Shown here in pieces: positions 45,978 through 55,042 of a stretch of 64,000 bases of DNA. Each line of letters starts with the position of its first letter. Position 1 is the first letter of the stretch. Source of the DNA: Bordetella ansorpii. GTDB taxonomy: Bacteria; Pseudomonadota; Gammaproteobacteria; Burkholderiales; Burkholderiaceae_B. A program made the translations under genes and the position numbers. Where the stretch lies: positions 558,001 through 622,000 of the forward strand of contig NZ_FKIF01000006.1 in assembly GCF_900078705.1 (NCBI RefSeq), written 5' to 3'. The notes below the pieces were generated by a model. That model made no database searches. It had not been told where the DNA came from and was given only the letters and a program-made list of their open reading frames with translations.

Positions 45978-46751
45978 TTATTTCGCGGCAGGCAGATCCA
46001 CCGGCAGCAATCCCACCAGCGACGTCAACACCAGGATCACCAACACCGGCCCGGCATTGAACACGCCATGCAGCAGCATGGTGGCCCCGAAGCCGCGCCG
46101 GGTGCGCATCCAGCCCAGCAGCAGGCCCGTCACCCACTGGGGCAGCACCAGCAAGGGCAGCAGATACCACGGCGTGCCCTGCAGCGTGAAGTTGTTCAAG
46201 TGCACCGCCGCGAAGGTCAGCGTCACCAGATGGAAGACCAGGCCGTAGCGGCGCACGTACTCGCGGCGCCATCCCAGGCGCTTGCCGGCCATGCTGACGC
46301 GTCCGCGGCGCAGCGGCAGGCTGGCCGCCAGGAACACGCAGGCCAGCCAGGCGGCGGTCCAGCCCTGCGGGCCGAACAGCAGCGGCACCAGCATCAGCGG
46401 GCAAAGCCACAAGGCCTGCACGGGCCTGCGCAGGCCGTAGCGGAACAACAGCTCTTCGACGATGGGCGCCCACAGGATGGCGGTCAGCCAGGGGATGTTC
46501 TGCGGATCGAGCCGATGCTGCGCGCCGCCCGACCCCGCCGCCATCACGGCGATGGGGCCGAAGGCGAACAGGTTGATGGCCCACAGCACGCCGGCCCACG
46601 CCATCAGGCGGCCGAACGTGATGTTGGGCATCCAGTCGCCGGCCAGGTCGCCGTGCACCGCGCGCCGCACCGGCAGGCGGCGCAGCGTGGGCCGCCTCAG
46701 GAATTGCCAGAAGTCGGCGAACTCTTCGCTGAATCGCAGTTGGCTGGACAT
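45978..46751 (-). CDS. CPBP-family intramembrane metalloprotease
   Basis: 257 aa, at least six hydrophobic segments. Family motifs are the EExxxR pair in EELLFRYGL, FxxxH in TFAAVHLNN and the distal HGVFNA. CPBP (CAAX protease and bacteriocin-processing) enzymes cleave substrates inside the membrane; the substrate here is unknown. It lies 3 bp after pth (46755), so it may be the last gene of the pth transcript. Confidence 0.88.
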   Translation of the reverse strand: MSSQLRFSEEFADFWQFLRRPTLRRLPVRRAVHGDLAGDWMPNITFGRLMAWAGVLWAINLFAFGPIAVMAAGSGGAQHRLDPQNIPWLTAILWAPIVEELLFRYGLRRPVQALWLCPLMLVPLLFGPQGWTAAWLACVFLAASLPLRRGRVSMAGKRLGWRREYVRRYGLVFHLVTLTFAAVHLNNFTLQGTPWYLLPLLVLPQWVTGLLLGWMRTRRGFGATMLLHGVFNAGPVLVILVLTSLVGLLPVDLPAAK

Positions 46752-46754
46752 GGA

Positions 46755-47342
46755 TCAGGCGTTGTGCAACTGGCGCGTGGCCTTGGGAAAATCGCCGTCC
46801 AGCATGGCGGGCACCGCGACACGGCAGCGGTCCAGCACGGCTTCGATGGAAGGCATTTCCTCGCGGCGCGGCGGATGCAGCACGAAATCGGCCACCTGCT
46901 GCGCCAGGTTGAGCGTGCGCGGATGGCCGATGCCGATGCGGATGCGCCAGAAATCGGGGCTGCCCAATGCGGCCTGGATGTCCTTCAGGCCATTGTGGCC
47001 CGCATGGCCGCCACCCTGCTTCAATTTGACCTGGCCAGGCAGCAGGTCCAGTTCGTCGTGCAGGACCAGCACCTGTTCGGGCGCAAACTTGTAGAAGCGC
47101 GCCAGCGCGCCAACGGCCTGGCCCGAGCGGTTCATGTAGGTGGCCGGCTTGAGCAGCAGGATGTTCTCGCCGTCCTTGCGCGTCTTGGCGACCTCGCCGA
47201 AGAACGATTTCTCGAACGAGAACGAGGTGCGCAGGTCGCCGGCCAATTGGTCGGCCAGCCAGAAACCGGCATTGTGCCGGGTGGTCTCGTACTCGGGTCC
47301 GGGATTTCCCAGCCCCACGATCAGGCGGATGGGCTCAGTCAT
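46755..47342 (-). CDS. pth: Peptidyl-tRNA hydrolase
   Basis: 195 aa. It releases tRNA from prematurely dropped peptidyl-tRNA. [19 protein letters not shown] (10-28) includes the catalytic His23; [22 protein letters not shown] and [13 protein letters not shown] are all conserved. The ATG at 47342 is the family N-terminus ([13 protein letters not shown]). A Rho-independent terminator separates it from rplY upstream, so it may have its own promoter. Confidence 0.97.
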   Translation of the reverse strand: MTEPIRLIVGLGNPGPEYETTRHNAGFWLADQLAGDLRTSFSFEKSFFGEVAKTRKDGENILLLKPATYMNRSGQAVGALARFYKFAPEQVLVLHDELDLLPGQVKLKQGGGHAGHNGLKDIQAALGSPDFWRIRIGIGHPRTLNLAQQVADFVLHPPRREEMPSIEAVLDRCRVAVPAMLDGDFPKATRQLHNA

Positions 47343-47442
47343 GAAGAAGCGGATGGGTGTGGGTCGCGCCGTCATTGTGCCCGATATGGCGGGCGGGCGT
47401 TCAGCGCTGGAGCCGCACGCCCGCGCACGGGAACGGCGAACA

Positions 47443-47480
47443 TAAAAAAACTCCGCGGTGCGGGGCACACGCGGAGTTTC
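47443..47480 (-). terminator. Rho-independent terminator after rplY
   Basis: On the minus strand, AAACTCCGCG (47470-47479) pairs with CGCGGAGTTT (47448-47457) around a 12-nt loop, running into a T-tract (plus-strand A-run 47444-47450). It lies between the rplY stop and the pth start. Confidence 0.85.
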
Positions 47481-47509
47481 CGGACGCCGGGACGAGCCCG
47501 GCGCATGCC

Positions 47510-48127
47510 TTATTCGGCAGCGGGCGTTTCTTCGCCGTCCGCTTCAGCGGAAGCCGAACCGCCGCCCTTGACCAGGGCCGAGGCCAGGACCGGGTTGGCA
47601 TCGCCGCCGTGGGCGACGTAGGTCACGCCCTTGGGCAGCTTGATGTCGGCCAGGTGGACCGAAGCGCCAGCCAGCAGGTTGCTCAGGTCGACTTCGATGA
47701 ACTGGGGCAGCGCGGCCGGCAGGCAGGTGACTTCCAGTTCGGTCAGCACGTGGGTGATGACGGCGCTGTTGATCTTCACGGCAGGCGAGATCTCGGCGTT
47801 CAGGAAGTGCAGCGGCACCTTGGTGTGCAGGGCTTGCTTGGCATCGACGCGCTGGAAGTCGATGTGCAGGACTTGCTGCTTGTAGGGGTGCCATTGCACG
47901 GCACGCAGCAGGACTTGCTCGGCCTTGCCGCCGTCCACTTCCATCTGCAGGATGGAAGCGTGGAACTCTTCCTTGCGCAGGGCGTGGTAGATGTCGTTGT
48001 GGTCGACTTCGATGTTCAGCGGGGCGGCCGAACCACCATAAACGATGGCAGGAACGCGACCCGCGTGGCGCAGGCGGCGGCTCGCACTCGAACCCTGGAC
48101 GCTACGCGTAGTGGCAGTGAATTTCAT
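47510..48127 (-). CDS. rplY: 50S ribosomal protein L25/general stress protein Ctc (long form)
   Basis: 205 aa. N-terminal L25 domain (about 1-95: [30 protein letters not shown]) that binds 5S rRNA, and C-terminal CTC beta domain (about 100-185), with a short Ala/Glu-rich tail. The long L25/CTC form is usual in beta-proteobacteria. Its place between prs and pth is conserved across proteobacteria. A strong terminator follows. Confidence 0.95.
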   Translation of the reverse strand: MKFTATTRSVQGSSASRRLRHAGRVPAIVYGGSAAPLNIEVDHNDIYHALRKEEFHASILQMEVDGGKAEQVLLRAVQWHPYKQQVLHIDFQRVDAKQALHTKVPLHFLNAEISPAVKINSAVITHVLTELEVTCLPAALPQFIEVDLSNLLAGASVHLADIKLPKGVTYVAHGGDANPVLASALVKGGGSASAEADGEETPAAE

Positions 48128-48220
48128 GGAAAACTCCGGAACGATAGATACGGCGCGGTGTTGCGGTACTGCTTGCGCCGGCTGATATTTGCCCGGCGCG
48201 ACATGCGCCTGGCATTTTCT

Positions 48221-48246
48221 GCGTGCCGCCGCGACCAGCGGCACGC
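48221..48246 (-). other. Strong hairpin between prs and rplY
   Basis: GCGTGCCGC (48221-48229) pairs perfectly with GCGGCACGC (48238-48246) around an 8-nt loop, without a T-tract. It lies in the prs-rplY spacer and could be an RNA-processing or stabilising hairpin. Confidence 0.45.
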
Positions 48247-48276
48247 AAGGAAATTCGGGGTACTGGCGATCCGGGC

Positions 48277-49227
48277 CTAGTCGGCGAACAGCGAGCTGAC
48301 CGATTCCGCGTTGGAAATGCGCAGGATGGTCTCGCCCAGCAGCGCGGCGCAGGACAGTTGGCGGATCTTGCCGCACGACTGGCCTTGCTCGGACAGCGGG
48401 ATGGTGTCGGTGACGACCAGTTCGTCCAGCTCGGAGGCCTCGATGCGCTCGATGGCGCCACCGGACAGCACCGGGTGGGTACAGTAGGCGTACACGGCGC
48501 CGGCGCCGCGTTCCTTCAGGGCCTGGGCCGCCTTGCACAGCGTGCCGGCGGTGTCGACCATGTCGTCCATGATGATGCAGGTGCGGCCGTCGACCTCACC
48601 GATGATGTTCATCACTTCGGAAACGTTGGCGCGCGGACGGCGCTTGTCGATGATGGCCAGGTCGGCCTCGAGCTGCTTGGCCAGCGCGCGGGCACGGACC
48701 ACGCCGCCAATGTCGGGCGACACCACGACCAGGTTCTGGAAGTTGCGGCGCCAGATGTCGCCCAGCAGGATCGGACCGGCGTAGATGTTGTCGACCGGGA
48801 TGTCGAAGAAGCCCTGGATCTGGTCGGCGTGCAGGTCCATGGTGAGGACGCGGTCGACGCCGGCGACCTGCAGCATGTTGGCGACGATCTTGGCCGAGAT
48901 GGCCACGCGCGCCGAACGCGGGCGGCGGTCCTGGCGGGCGTAGCCGAAGTACGGCATGGCGGCGGTGATGCGGCCGGCCGAGGCGCGGCGCAGGGCATCG
49001 ACCATCACCATGATTTCCATCAGGTTGTCGTTGGTCGGCGCGCACGTGGGCTGCAGGACGAAGACGTCCTTGCCGCGCACGTTCTCGTTGATCTCGACCA
49101 TCACTTCACCATCCGAGAAACGGCCGACGGTCATCTTGCCGAGGGACATGTCGAGATGGTTGACTACATCCACGGCCAGCCGAGTGTTGGCGGTGCCCGT
49201 GAAAATCATGAAGCTGTCGTTTGCCAT
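48277..49227 (-). CDS. prs: Ribose-phosphate pyrophosphokinase
   Basis: 316 aa. It makes PRPP from ribose 5-phosphate and ATP for nucleotide, His and Trp synthesis. [35 protein letters not shown] (flexible ATP loop), [15 protein letters not shown], and the PRPP-binding loop [11 protein letters not shown] are all intact. The ATG at 49227 gives [11 protein letters not shown] as in close homologues; another ATG two codons earlier cannot be excluded. It lies downstream of tRNA-Gln, from which it is separated by a terminator hairpin. Confidence 0.97.
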   Translation of the reverse strand: MANDSFMIFTGTANTRLAVDVVNHLDMSLGKMTVGRFSDGEVMVEINENVRGKDVFVLQPTCAPTNDNLMEIMVMVDALRRASAGRITAAMPYFGYARQDRRPRSARVAISAKIVANMLQVAGVDRVLTMDLHADQIQGFFDIPVDNIYAGPILLGDIWRRNFQNLVVVSPDIGGVVRARALAKQLEADLAIIDKRRPRANVSEVMNIIGEVDGRTCIIMDDMVDTAGTLCKAAQALKERGAGAVYAYCTHPVLSGGAIERIEASELDELVVTDTIPLSEQGQSCGKIRQLSCAALLGETILRISNAESVSSLFAD

Positions 49228-49302
49228 GACCATGATGCGATGCGCGATGCGTGGGTGTTTCGGGACGCGGCGGAAAAACGTGCGTGCGAAAACGAATAAA
49301 AC

Positions 49303-49351
49303 AAAAAAGCCGCTGAACCGTAGGTCGGAGCCCGAGTTCAACAGCTTTTTT
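49303..49351 (-). terminator. Terminator after tRNA-Gln
   Basis: On the minus strand AGCTGTTGAAC pairs with GTTCAGCGGCT (11 bp with two G-U wobbles) and ends in TTTTTTGTTTTATT. It lies between the tRNA 3' end and prs. Because wobbles are needed, the stem is asymmetric when read on the other strand, so it should act mainly on the tRNA transcript. Confidence 0.65.
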
Positions 49352-49362
49352 ATGTATTTGGT

Positions 49363-49439
49363 TGGCTGGGGAGGAAGGATTCGAACCTTCGCATGCCGGA
49401 ATCAAAATCCGGTGCCTTAACCAGCTTGGCGACTCCCCA
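49363..49439 (-). tRNA. tRNA-Gln (anticodon TTG)
   Basis: 77 nt on the minus strand. Acceptor stem TGGGGAG (5' end at 49439) pairs with CTCCCCA, followed by discriminator G and encoded CCA. The anticodon arm CCGGA-TTTTGAT-TCCGG carries TTG, and the T arm contains GGTTCGAATCC. It is placed between ispE and prs, as in many proteobacteria. Confidence 0.93.
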
Positions 49440-49440
49440 A

Positions 49441-50385
49441 CTATCTTGCAATCCAGTACCGCAATGGATGTTCGACCAGACCGGCCGAGGCCTTGATCAA
49501 CCGAAACTCCGGATGCGCTGGGCTGGTTGTTTTTCCAGCGACGCGCATTGTAGCGGTAATTTCCTTTTCTGCCAAAACGGCCTGCTGCAGCGTTGAGAAC
49601 TCGGCATAGAGGCATGCGCCCGACCCTGACATACGCACATTCACGCACGTCCGATCCTGCAACTGCACCTTCAACCTACTTTTCAACCAGTCGGCGCTTT
49701 CTTCGATTCGAGGATAGCGCCGAAAGACTGCGGGTTCCAGATCGTTTCTGCCGAAAGCAGAAGTTGGATCAGCAAGGAAGTCCGCCATTCTGATCGAACT
49801 TGAATCGCGTGTCAAATCAGGGGCGCGAAAAATTTCCACGGTGGGCACGCTGGCGTCGGGTTGAGCCAACACATACGCGGCCGGCGGCAGCGTCACGGCG
49901 CTCAGTTGTTCGCCCACGCCTTCGGCGAACGCCGACTGGCCGAACACGAACACGGGCACGTCCGCGCCCAATGGCAGCGCCAGCGCCATCAGCTCGGCGC
50001 GCGACAGGCCGGTGTTCCACAGGCGATTCAACGCGATCAGCGTGGTGGCCGCGTCGCTCGAACCGCCCCCCAATCCCCCGCCCTGCGGAATGCGTTTTTC
50101 CAGGCCGATCTGCGCGCCCGCGCGCGTGCCGGTGGCCTGCTGCAAGGCCCGCGCGGCGCGCACGGTCAGGTCTTGCTCCGGCGGCACGCCGGGCAGGTCG
50201 TAGGCACGGGTGACCTGTCCATCGGCGCGCGCCTCGAAATGCAGCGTGTCGCACAGATCGACGAAGCGGAACACCGTCTGCAGCAGGTGGTAGCCATCGC
50301 CGGGGCGGCGGCCGACGACGTGCAGGAACAGATTGATCTTGGCCGGCGCGGGAACGTCGTAAAGCGTCACGGGGATAAGGCCCAT
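49441..50385 (-). CDS. ispE: 4-diphosphocytidyl-2-C-methyl-D-erythritol kinase
   Basis: 314 aa GHMP kinase, fourth step of the MEP isoprenoid pathway. [21 protein letters not shown]-type N-terminus (residues 11-33 region), the ATP-binding loop [17 protein letters not shown] (about 101-117) and the C-terminal [12 protein letters not shown] are all present. The ATG at 50385 is the family start; the longer upstream frame is lolB out of frame. The stop lies 1 bp from the tRNA-Gln 5' end, a very tight packing. Confidence 0.95.
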   Translation of the reverse strand: MGLIPVTLYDVPAPAKINLFLHVVGRRPGDGYHLLQTVFRFVDLCDTLHFEARADGQVTRAYDLPGVPPEQDLTVRAARALQQATGTRAGAQIGLEKRIPQGGGLGGGSSDAATTLIALNRLWNTGLSRAELMALALPLGADVPVFVFGQSAFAEGVGEQLSAVTLPPAAYVLAQPDASVPTVEIFRAPDLTRDSSSIRMADFLADPTSAFGRNDLEPAVFRRYPRIEESADWLKSRLKVQLQDRTCVNVRMSGSGACLYAEFSTLQQAVLAEKEITATMRVAGKTTSPAHPEFRLIKASAGLVEHPLRYWIAR

Positions 50386-50471
50386 GCGATGGGCACGAAG
50401 TGGAGGAGGTGAACCGAATGGTCCGGACGGAATGCAATCGCCGCGCTTTGCAGGCGCGGCGGGCCGTGGCC

Positions 50472-51056
50472 TCAGGACTGGTCGACCACCAGTCTCACGA
50501 CGATGCGGCGGGTGCCCTCCTGGCGTTCGAGCACCAGCAGTTGCGGACCTTGCGCGTCGTAGCGCGACAGGCGTGCCTGCCAGCCGCGTTGCGTGAACGA
50601 GGTGGGGCGCCCCTGGGCATCGTTTTGCAGGGCCTGCGGCGCGGGTTCGCCAGGCCTGCCGCGCAGCCAGTCGCGCAGGCCGCTGACCGGCACGGGACTG
50701 CCCAGGGCGTCTTCGGCCAGCGAATCGGGATCGGGAGCCTGCATGCGCGTGCCGTTGGAACGCGTCAGCATGGCGGCGCCGGGCTGGCCCTCCACGCGGG
50801 CCTCGGTGGACCCCAGCGGCGTGGTCAGGTCGAGCTGGTAGCGGTTGCCATCGTCGCGCCAGACGAAGCCGCCCTGCACGGCCTGCTGCGTGCCGTCGGA
50901 GGTCTCGGTGGCCGTGATGGCGAACCTGCCGGCGCGCGAGAACGCATCGGCAGCGGGCTGGCCGGTGGGCTGGGGCACGGTGCCGCAGGCGGCCAGCGCC
51001 AGCAGCATCGCGCCGCCCGCCAGGCAGCGCCACGCCAGGCCCGCGGCCGCCGCCAT
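50472..51056 (-). CDS. lolB: Outer-membrane lipoprotein LolB
   Basis: 194 aa. It receives lipoproteins from LolA and inserts them in the outer membrane. Lipobox LAACG near residues 21-25 after a Leu/Ala-rich signal; [28 protein letters not shown] and [14 protein letters not shown] are typical of the LolB fold, and its place upstream of ispE is conserved. The ATG at 51056 is 2 bp after the TPR gene stop. Confidence 0.9.
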   Translation of the reverse strand: MAAAAGLAWRCLAGGAMLLALAACGTVPQPTGQPAADAFSRAGRFAITATETSDGTQQAVQGGFVWRDDGNRYQLDLTTPLGSTEARVEGQPGAAMLTRSNGTRMQAPDPDSLAEDALGSPVPVSGLRDWLRGRPGEPAPQALQNDAQGRPTSFTQRGWQARLSRYDAQGPQLLVLERQEGTRRIVVRLVVDQS

Positions 51057-51058
51057 CG

Positions 51059-52915
51059 TCAAGGCTGGACTCCCAGGCGCTTCAGGGTATCGAGCACCGT
51101 GGTGTTCTTGGCGTCCTTGCGATAGGCCGCGCGCAGCAGATCCGTGGCGCGGTCCTGCTTGCCCTGCGTCCACAGCACTTCGGCCAGGTGGGCGGCGATG
51201 TCGGCCTCGGGACGCGCCGCGTAGGCGCGCGACAGGTACTTCACCGCGTCGTCGGACTTGCCCTGGCGGAATCGCAGCCAGCCCATGCTGTCCAGGATGA
51301 AGGGATCGTCGGGCGACAGCGCCAGCGCCTTCTCGATGAGCGCCTGCGCCTCGGGCAGGCGCTGGTTGCGGTCGGCCAGCGTGTAGCCCAGGGCGTTGTA
51401 GGCGTGGGCATGCTCGGGGTCGAGTTCGATGACCTCGCGCAGCAGGCGCTCGAGCTCGTCGACCCGGCCGCGGCGCTCGTTCAGCATGGCCAGTTCGTAC
51501 TTGACCTCGACCGTGTCGGGCATTTCCTTGTCGGCCGCCTGCAGCACGGCGATGGCCTGGTCGGTGCGGTCGGCGTCGCGCAGGATCTGCGCCTTTGCCA
51601 GCACGCCCTGCAGGCGCTCTTCGTCGTCTTGCGGATCGGCGGCGTCGACCATCGCCAGCGCGTCGTCGATGCGGCCCTGCTTGGCGCGCAGCGCGGCCTG
51701 GCGCATGTGCGCGGCGTAGCGCATGGTGGGATCGTCGATGCCGGACAGCTCGTTGACGGCGTCGTCGTAGCGGCCCTGGTCCTCGGCGATGCGCGACAGC
51801 AGCACGTGCGCATCGGTGGCGGCCGCGCCGGCGTCGGTGGCGCCGGGCACGGCGGCCTGCTGGCGCTGGTCCTGCACTTCCAGGTATTGCTGCAGCAGCG
51901 TGCGCGCCTGGTCGAGATGGCCGGCGCGATACGACAGTTGCGCCTGCATGAACAGCAGGTCGAAGTCTTCCGGCGAGCGGCGCGACATGGCCTGCAGTTC
52001 GGTCAGCGCGGCATCGTACTGGCCACGGTCGGCCAGTTGGCCGGCCAGCAGCAGGCGCAGCTTGCGGGCGCCGGGATTGCGTTGGATGAACGCGCGCGCA
52101 TCGGCCTCGGCGCGGGCCGGGTCGGCCTTGGTGCCGTATTCGAGCACGCGCTGCGCGGCGGGTTCGGATTTGGGATCGGCGGCCAGCGCGGCGCGCGCCT
52201 CGTTGGCGGCGCGGACCTCGTCGCCCGCGGCATGCGCCACGTCGGCCAGCGCCATGTGCGCGGCGGGCAGCTTGCGGACTTTTTCGCTGAGCGCGTCGTC
52301 GAGGATGCGCAGCGCCATGCGGCGGTCGCTCAGGCGGCCCAGGATGCCCATGGTCTGCGCGATGGCCACGGTCTTGTCGCTGGCGTCGTCGATGCGCTTG
52401 CGCAGCGCCTGCGACAGGCCCTGCGTCTGGCCATTGGCGGCCGCCAGGGCCAGTTCGGTCGAGGTGGCCTCGGTGTCGTACGGCGCCAGGTTGGCCCACG
52501 TGCGGGCCGCCTCCAGCGCGCCGGGCAGATTGCCGCCGGCCAGCTGGAATTCGAGCGCGCGGTGCGCGATGCGCGGGTCGCCCGTCTCGCGGGAGAGGTT
52601 GACCAGCGTGGTGGCCGCGGTGCCGAACAGGCCGCGCTGGGCGGCGATTTCGGAGGCCATCAGCCGATACAGGATATCCCCCGTGAGCGACACATAGGGC
52701 AGTTGGCCCGGCCGCAGGCGGATGACTTCGGTTTCGGGGCCGCGCGGCGGCAGCAGCTTCGGGCCAGCGGCGTCCCGGGGACGCACCTCGGCGGCCTGCG
52801 CCGGCATGCCGGCCTGCAACCCCGCCAGCGCCAAGGCCAGCGCGGCGATTCCGACTTTGATTGGTTTATGCGACAACTTCACGCACCCTGTCCGGTTGAT
52901 GGCACAATCGCCCAT
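51059..52915 (-). CDS. Exported tetratricopeptide-repeat protein
   Basis: 618 aa. Signal sequence ([19 protein letters not shown], cleaved after AQA near 41) followed by about a dozen degenerate TPR helices over the remainder (best copies near 440-600: [40 protein letters not shown]). TPR proteins in this position beside lolB are common in beta-proteobacteria and probably act as periplasmic scaffolds. The start could be the ATG at 52915 or a GTG at 52882, which would place the signal peptide nearer the N-terminus. Confidence 0.85.
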   Translation of the reverse strand: MGDCAINRTGCVKLSHKPIKVGIAALALALAGLQAGMPAQAAEVRPRDAAGPKLLPPRGPETEVIRLRPGQLPYVSLTGDILYRLMASEIAAQRGLFGTAATTLVNLSRETGDPRIAHRALEFQLAGGNLPGALEAARTWANLAPYDTEATSTELALAAANGQTQGLSQALRKRIDDASDKTVAIAQTMGILGRLSDRRMALRILDDALSEKVRKLPAAHMALADVAHAAGDEVRAANEARAALAADPKSEPAAQRVLEYGTKADPARAEADARAFIQRNPGARKLRLLLAGQLADRGQYDAALTELQAMSRRSPEDFDLLFMQAQLSYRAGHLDQARTLLQQYLEVQDQRQQAAVPGATDAGAAATDAHVLLSRIAEDQGRYDDAVNELSGIDDPTMRYAAHMRQAALRAKQGRIDDALAMVDAADPQDDEERLQGVLAKAQILRDADRTDQAIAVLQAADKEMPDTVEVKYELAMLNERRGRVDELERLLREVIELDPEHAHAYNALGYTLADRNQRLPEAQALIEKALALSPDDPFILDSMGWLRFRQGKSDDAVKYLSRAYAARPEADIAAHLAEVLWTQGKQDRATDLLRAAYRKDAKNTTVLDTLKRLGVQP

Positions 52916-52942
52916 TACGTTTGTCCGATCTTACACTGGCCC

Positions 52943-53770
52943 ATGCCGGAACTGCCCGAAGTCGAAACCACGCGCCGAGGAATCGACGCCGTCATGACGG
53001 GCCAGACGCTACGCCGCCTGGTCGTGCGCGAACCGCGCATGCGCTGGCCCATCCCCCCCGACCTGCCCGATCTGCTGGCCGACCGCCCGGTGCTCGAATG
53101 CGCCCGGCGGGGCAAATACCTGCTGCTGCGCTTCGACCACGGCACCCAGATCGTGCATCTGGGCATGTCGGGATCGCTGCGCCGCGTGCCCGAAGGCGAG
53201 TCTCCCCGCAAGCACGATCACGTGGACTGGATCTTCGATCACGCCGTGCTGCGGCTGCATGATCCACGCCGTTTCGGGGCGGTGCTGTGGCACGGCCACG
53301 CCAATGGCCCCATCGAAACCCACCCGCTGCTGGCCAACCTGGGCATCGAACCCTTCGATCCCCGTTTCGACGGCCAGTGGCTGCACGACCAGTTCCGCGG
53401 CCGCGGCATCGCGGTCAAGCAGGCGCTGCTGGCGGGGTCCGCCGTGGTGGGCGTGGGCAACATCTACGCTTCGGAAAGCCTGTTCCGGGCGGGCATCGAC
53501 CCGCGCACGCCAGCCCAGCGCATTTCGCGTCCACGCTGTGAACGCCTGGCCCGGATGATCCGCGCCACACTGGCCGACGCCCTGGCCTCGGGCGGCAGCA
53601 CGCTGCGCGATTACGTGGGCGCCGGCGGCGAACCGGGCAGCTACTTCACCGTCCACGCGGCGGTCTACGAACGCGACGGCCAGCCCTGCCGCGTCTGCGC
53701 CACGCCCATCCGGCGCCTGGTCCAGGGCCAGCGCGCCACCTACTTCTGCCCGGCCTGCCAAAAGCGTTGA
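52943..53770 (+). CDS. mutM: Formamidopyrimidine-DNA glycosylase (MutM/Fpg)
   Basis: 275 aa. It removes 8-oxoguanine and cleaves the strand. The processed N-terminal Pro-Glu ([13 protein letters not shown]) is catalytic; HLGMSGSLR near 73-81, GVGNIYASE near 170-178 (helix-two-turn-helix) and the C-terminal zinc finger CRVCATPI...YFCPACQ are intact. Divergent from the TPR gene across 27 bp. Confidence 0.97.
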   Translation: MPELPEVETTRRGIDAVMTGQTLRRLVVREPRMRWPIPPDLPDLLADRPVLECARRGKYLLLRFDHGTQIVHLGMSGSLRRVPEGESPRKHDHVDWIFDHAVLRLHDPRRFGAVLWHGHANGPIETHPLLANLGIEPFDPRFDGQWLHDQFRGRGIAVKQALLAGSAVVGVGNIYASESLFRAGIDPRTPAQRISRPRCERLARMIRATLADALASGGSTLRDYVGAGGEPGSYFTVHAAVYERDGQPCRVCATPIRRLVQGQRATYFCPACQKR

Positions 53771-53776
53771 ATTAGA

Positions 53777-53819
53777 CAATAGCAAACGTATTGCACAAAG
53801 ACGAACGCCAAGCTATATT
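53777..53819 (+). promoter_or_regulatory. Promoter with overlapping dyad for the MBL-fold gene
   Basis: TTGCAC (53791-53796), exact 17-bp spacer, TATATT (53814-53819): a near-consensus sigma70 promoter. An inverted repeat CAATA-N7-TATTG (53777-53781 and 53789-53793) overlaps the -35 box, a sensible place for a repressor or activator. The gene's RBS GGAAGGAG follows about 40 bp later. Confidence 0.6.
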
Positions 53820-53865
53820 GGCCTCCATCCCGCACGTCTATAACTACAGTGGAAGGAGCCAATCT

Positions 53866-54819
53866 ATGAGCAAGCAGTTCGCGTCGCACGGCGACCTGGA
53901 AGACAAGGTCGCTTCGTTCGAGAAGCTGTCCGACAACGCCTATGCCTACACGGCCGAAGGCGATCCCAACACCGGCGTCATCGTGGGCGACGAGGCCGTC
54001 ATGGTGGTCGACACCCAGGCCACCCCGGCCATGGCGCAGGACGTCATCCGCCGCATCCGTGAAGTCACGGACAAGCCCGTCAAGTACATCCTGCTGTCGC
54101 ACTACCACGCCGTGCGCGTGTTCGGCGCCTCGGCCTACGGCGCCCAGGAGATCCTGGCCAGCCGCGACACCCGCGACCTGATCGAGGAACGCGGCGAGCA
54201 GGACAAGGCCAGCGAAATCGGCCGCTTCCCCCGCCTGTTCCGCAACGTCGAAACCGTGCCGCCCGGCCTGGTGTGGCCCACCATGACGTTCAAGGGCGAG
54301 ATGACGGTGAACCTGGGCAACCTGGAAGTGAAGCTGCTGCAGGTCGGCCGCGGCCACACCAAGGGCGACACCATCGCCTGGCTGCCCGGGCAGAAGATCC
54401 TGTTCGCGGGCGACCTGGTCGAGTACCAGTCGACGCCCTATTGCGGCGATGCCTATTTCCGCCAATGGCCCGTCACGCTGGACGCGCTGGCCGCTTTTGG
54501 CGCCGAGAAGATGGTGCCGGGCCGCGGCCCCGCGTTGAAGAGCGCCGAGGAAGTGCGCCAGGGCCTGGCCGGCACGCGCGCCTTCCTGACCGACCTGTAC
54601 GCCATCGTCAACCGTGGCGTGGCCGATGGACTGGACCTCAAGACCATCTATCGCCAGGCGTACGACTTCATGAAGCCGCGCTACAGCGAATGGGTCATCT
54701 TCGACCACTGCATGCCGTTCAACGTCTCGCGCGCCTACGACGAGGCCACGGGCCACGACGACCCGCGCATCTGGACGGACAAGCGCGACATCGAAATGTG
54801 GAAGCAGCTGGAAGGCTGA
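53866..54819 (+). CDS. Metallo-beta-lactamase-fold hydrolase with altered metal site
   Basis: 317 aa MBL-fold protein (strands around VIVGDEAVMVVDTQATP, LSHYHAVRVFGAS, VGRGHTKGDTIAWLPG, ILFAGDLVEYQS). The HxHxDH motif is changed to HYHAVR (79-84), so the first-site histidines remain but the Asp and His of the second metal site are missing. A mononuclear enzyme or one with a different ligand set is possible. The following flavin monooxygenase and DUF2783 genes suggest a role in aromatic or hydroxylated substrate breakdown, for instance on a lactone or ester, but that is inference. Strong RBS GGAAGGAG. Confidence 0.85.
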   Translation: MSKQFASHGDLEDKVASFEKLSDNAYAYTAEGDPNTGVIVGDEAVMVVDTQATPAMAQDVIRRIREVTDKPVKYILLSHYHAVRVFGASAYGAQEILASRDTRDLIEERGEQDKASEIGRFPRLFRNVETVPPGLVWPTMTFKGEMTVNLGNLEVKLLQVGRGHTKGDTIAWLPGQKILFAGDLVEYQSTPYCGDAYFRQWPVTLDALAAFGAEKMVPGRGPALKSAEEVRQGLAGTRAFLTDLYAIVNRGVADGLDLKTIYRQAYDFMKPRYSEWVIFDHCMPFNVSRAYDEATGHDDPRIWTDKRDIEMWKQLEG

Positions 54820-55042
54820 TTTCCCGGCACGGCAGCCGCTTGCCGCGCCTGGCTGGCACACGCTGAACCCGCCCGGCGCCGCGCATGCGGCGTGAGGCGC
54901 ATGTCCGTGGCCGGCCCCGGCCACGTCATCGAAAAGAAAAAATGCCCCCGCGCCGCGCCTTCGGCTTGCTGCCCACCGGGGCAGCTTTTGCCTGGGCAGC
55001 GGCCCAAGGCAGAAAACCGCCACCGAGCGGGAGAGAGACAAC

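Noticed and set aside
49363-49439. tRNA-Gln as integration site of the island
   Set aside because: It is about 9.6 kb beyond the integrase and sits within an intact conserved operon.
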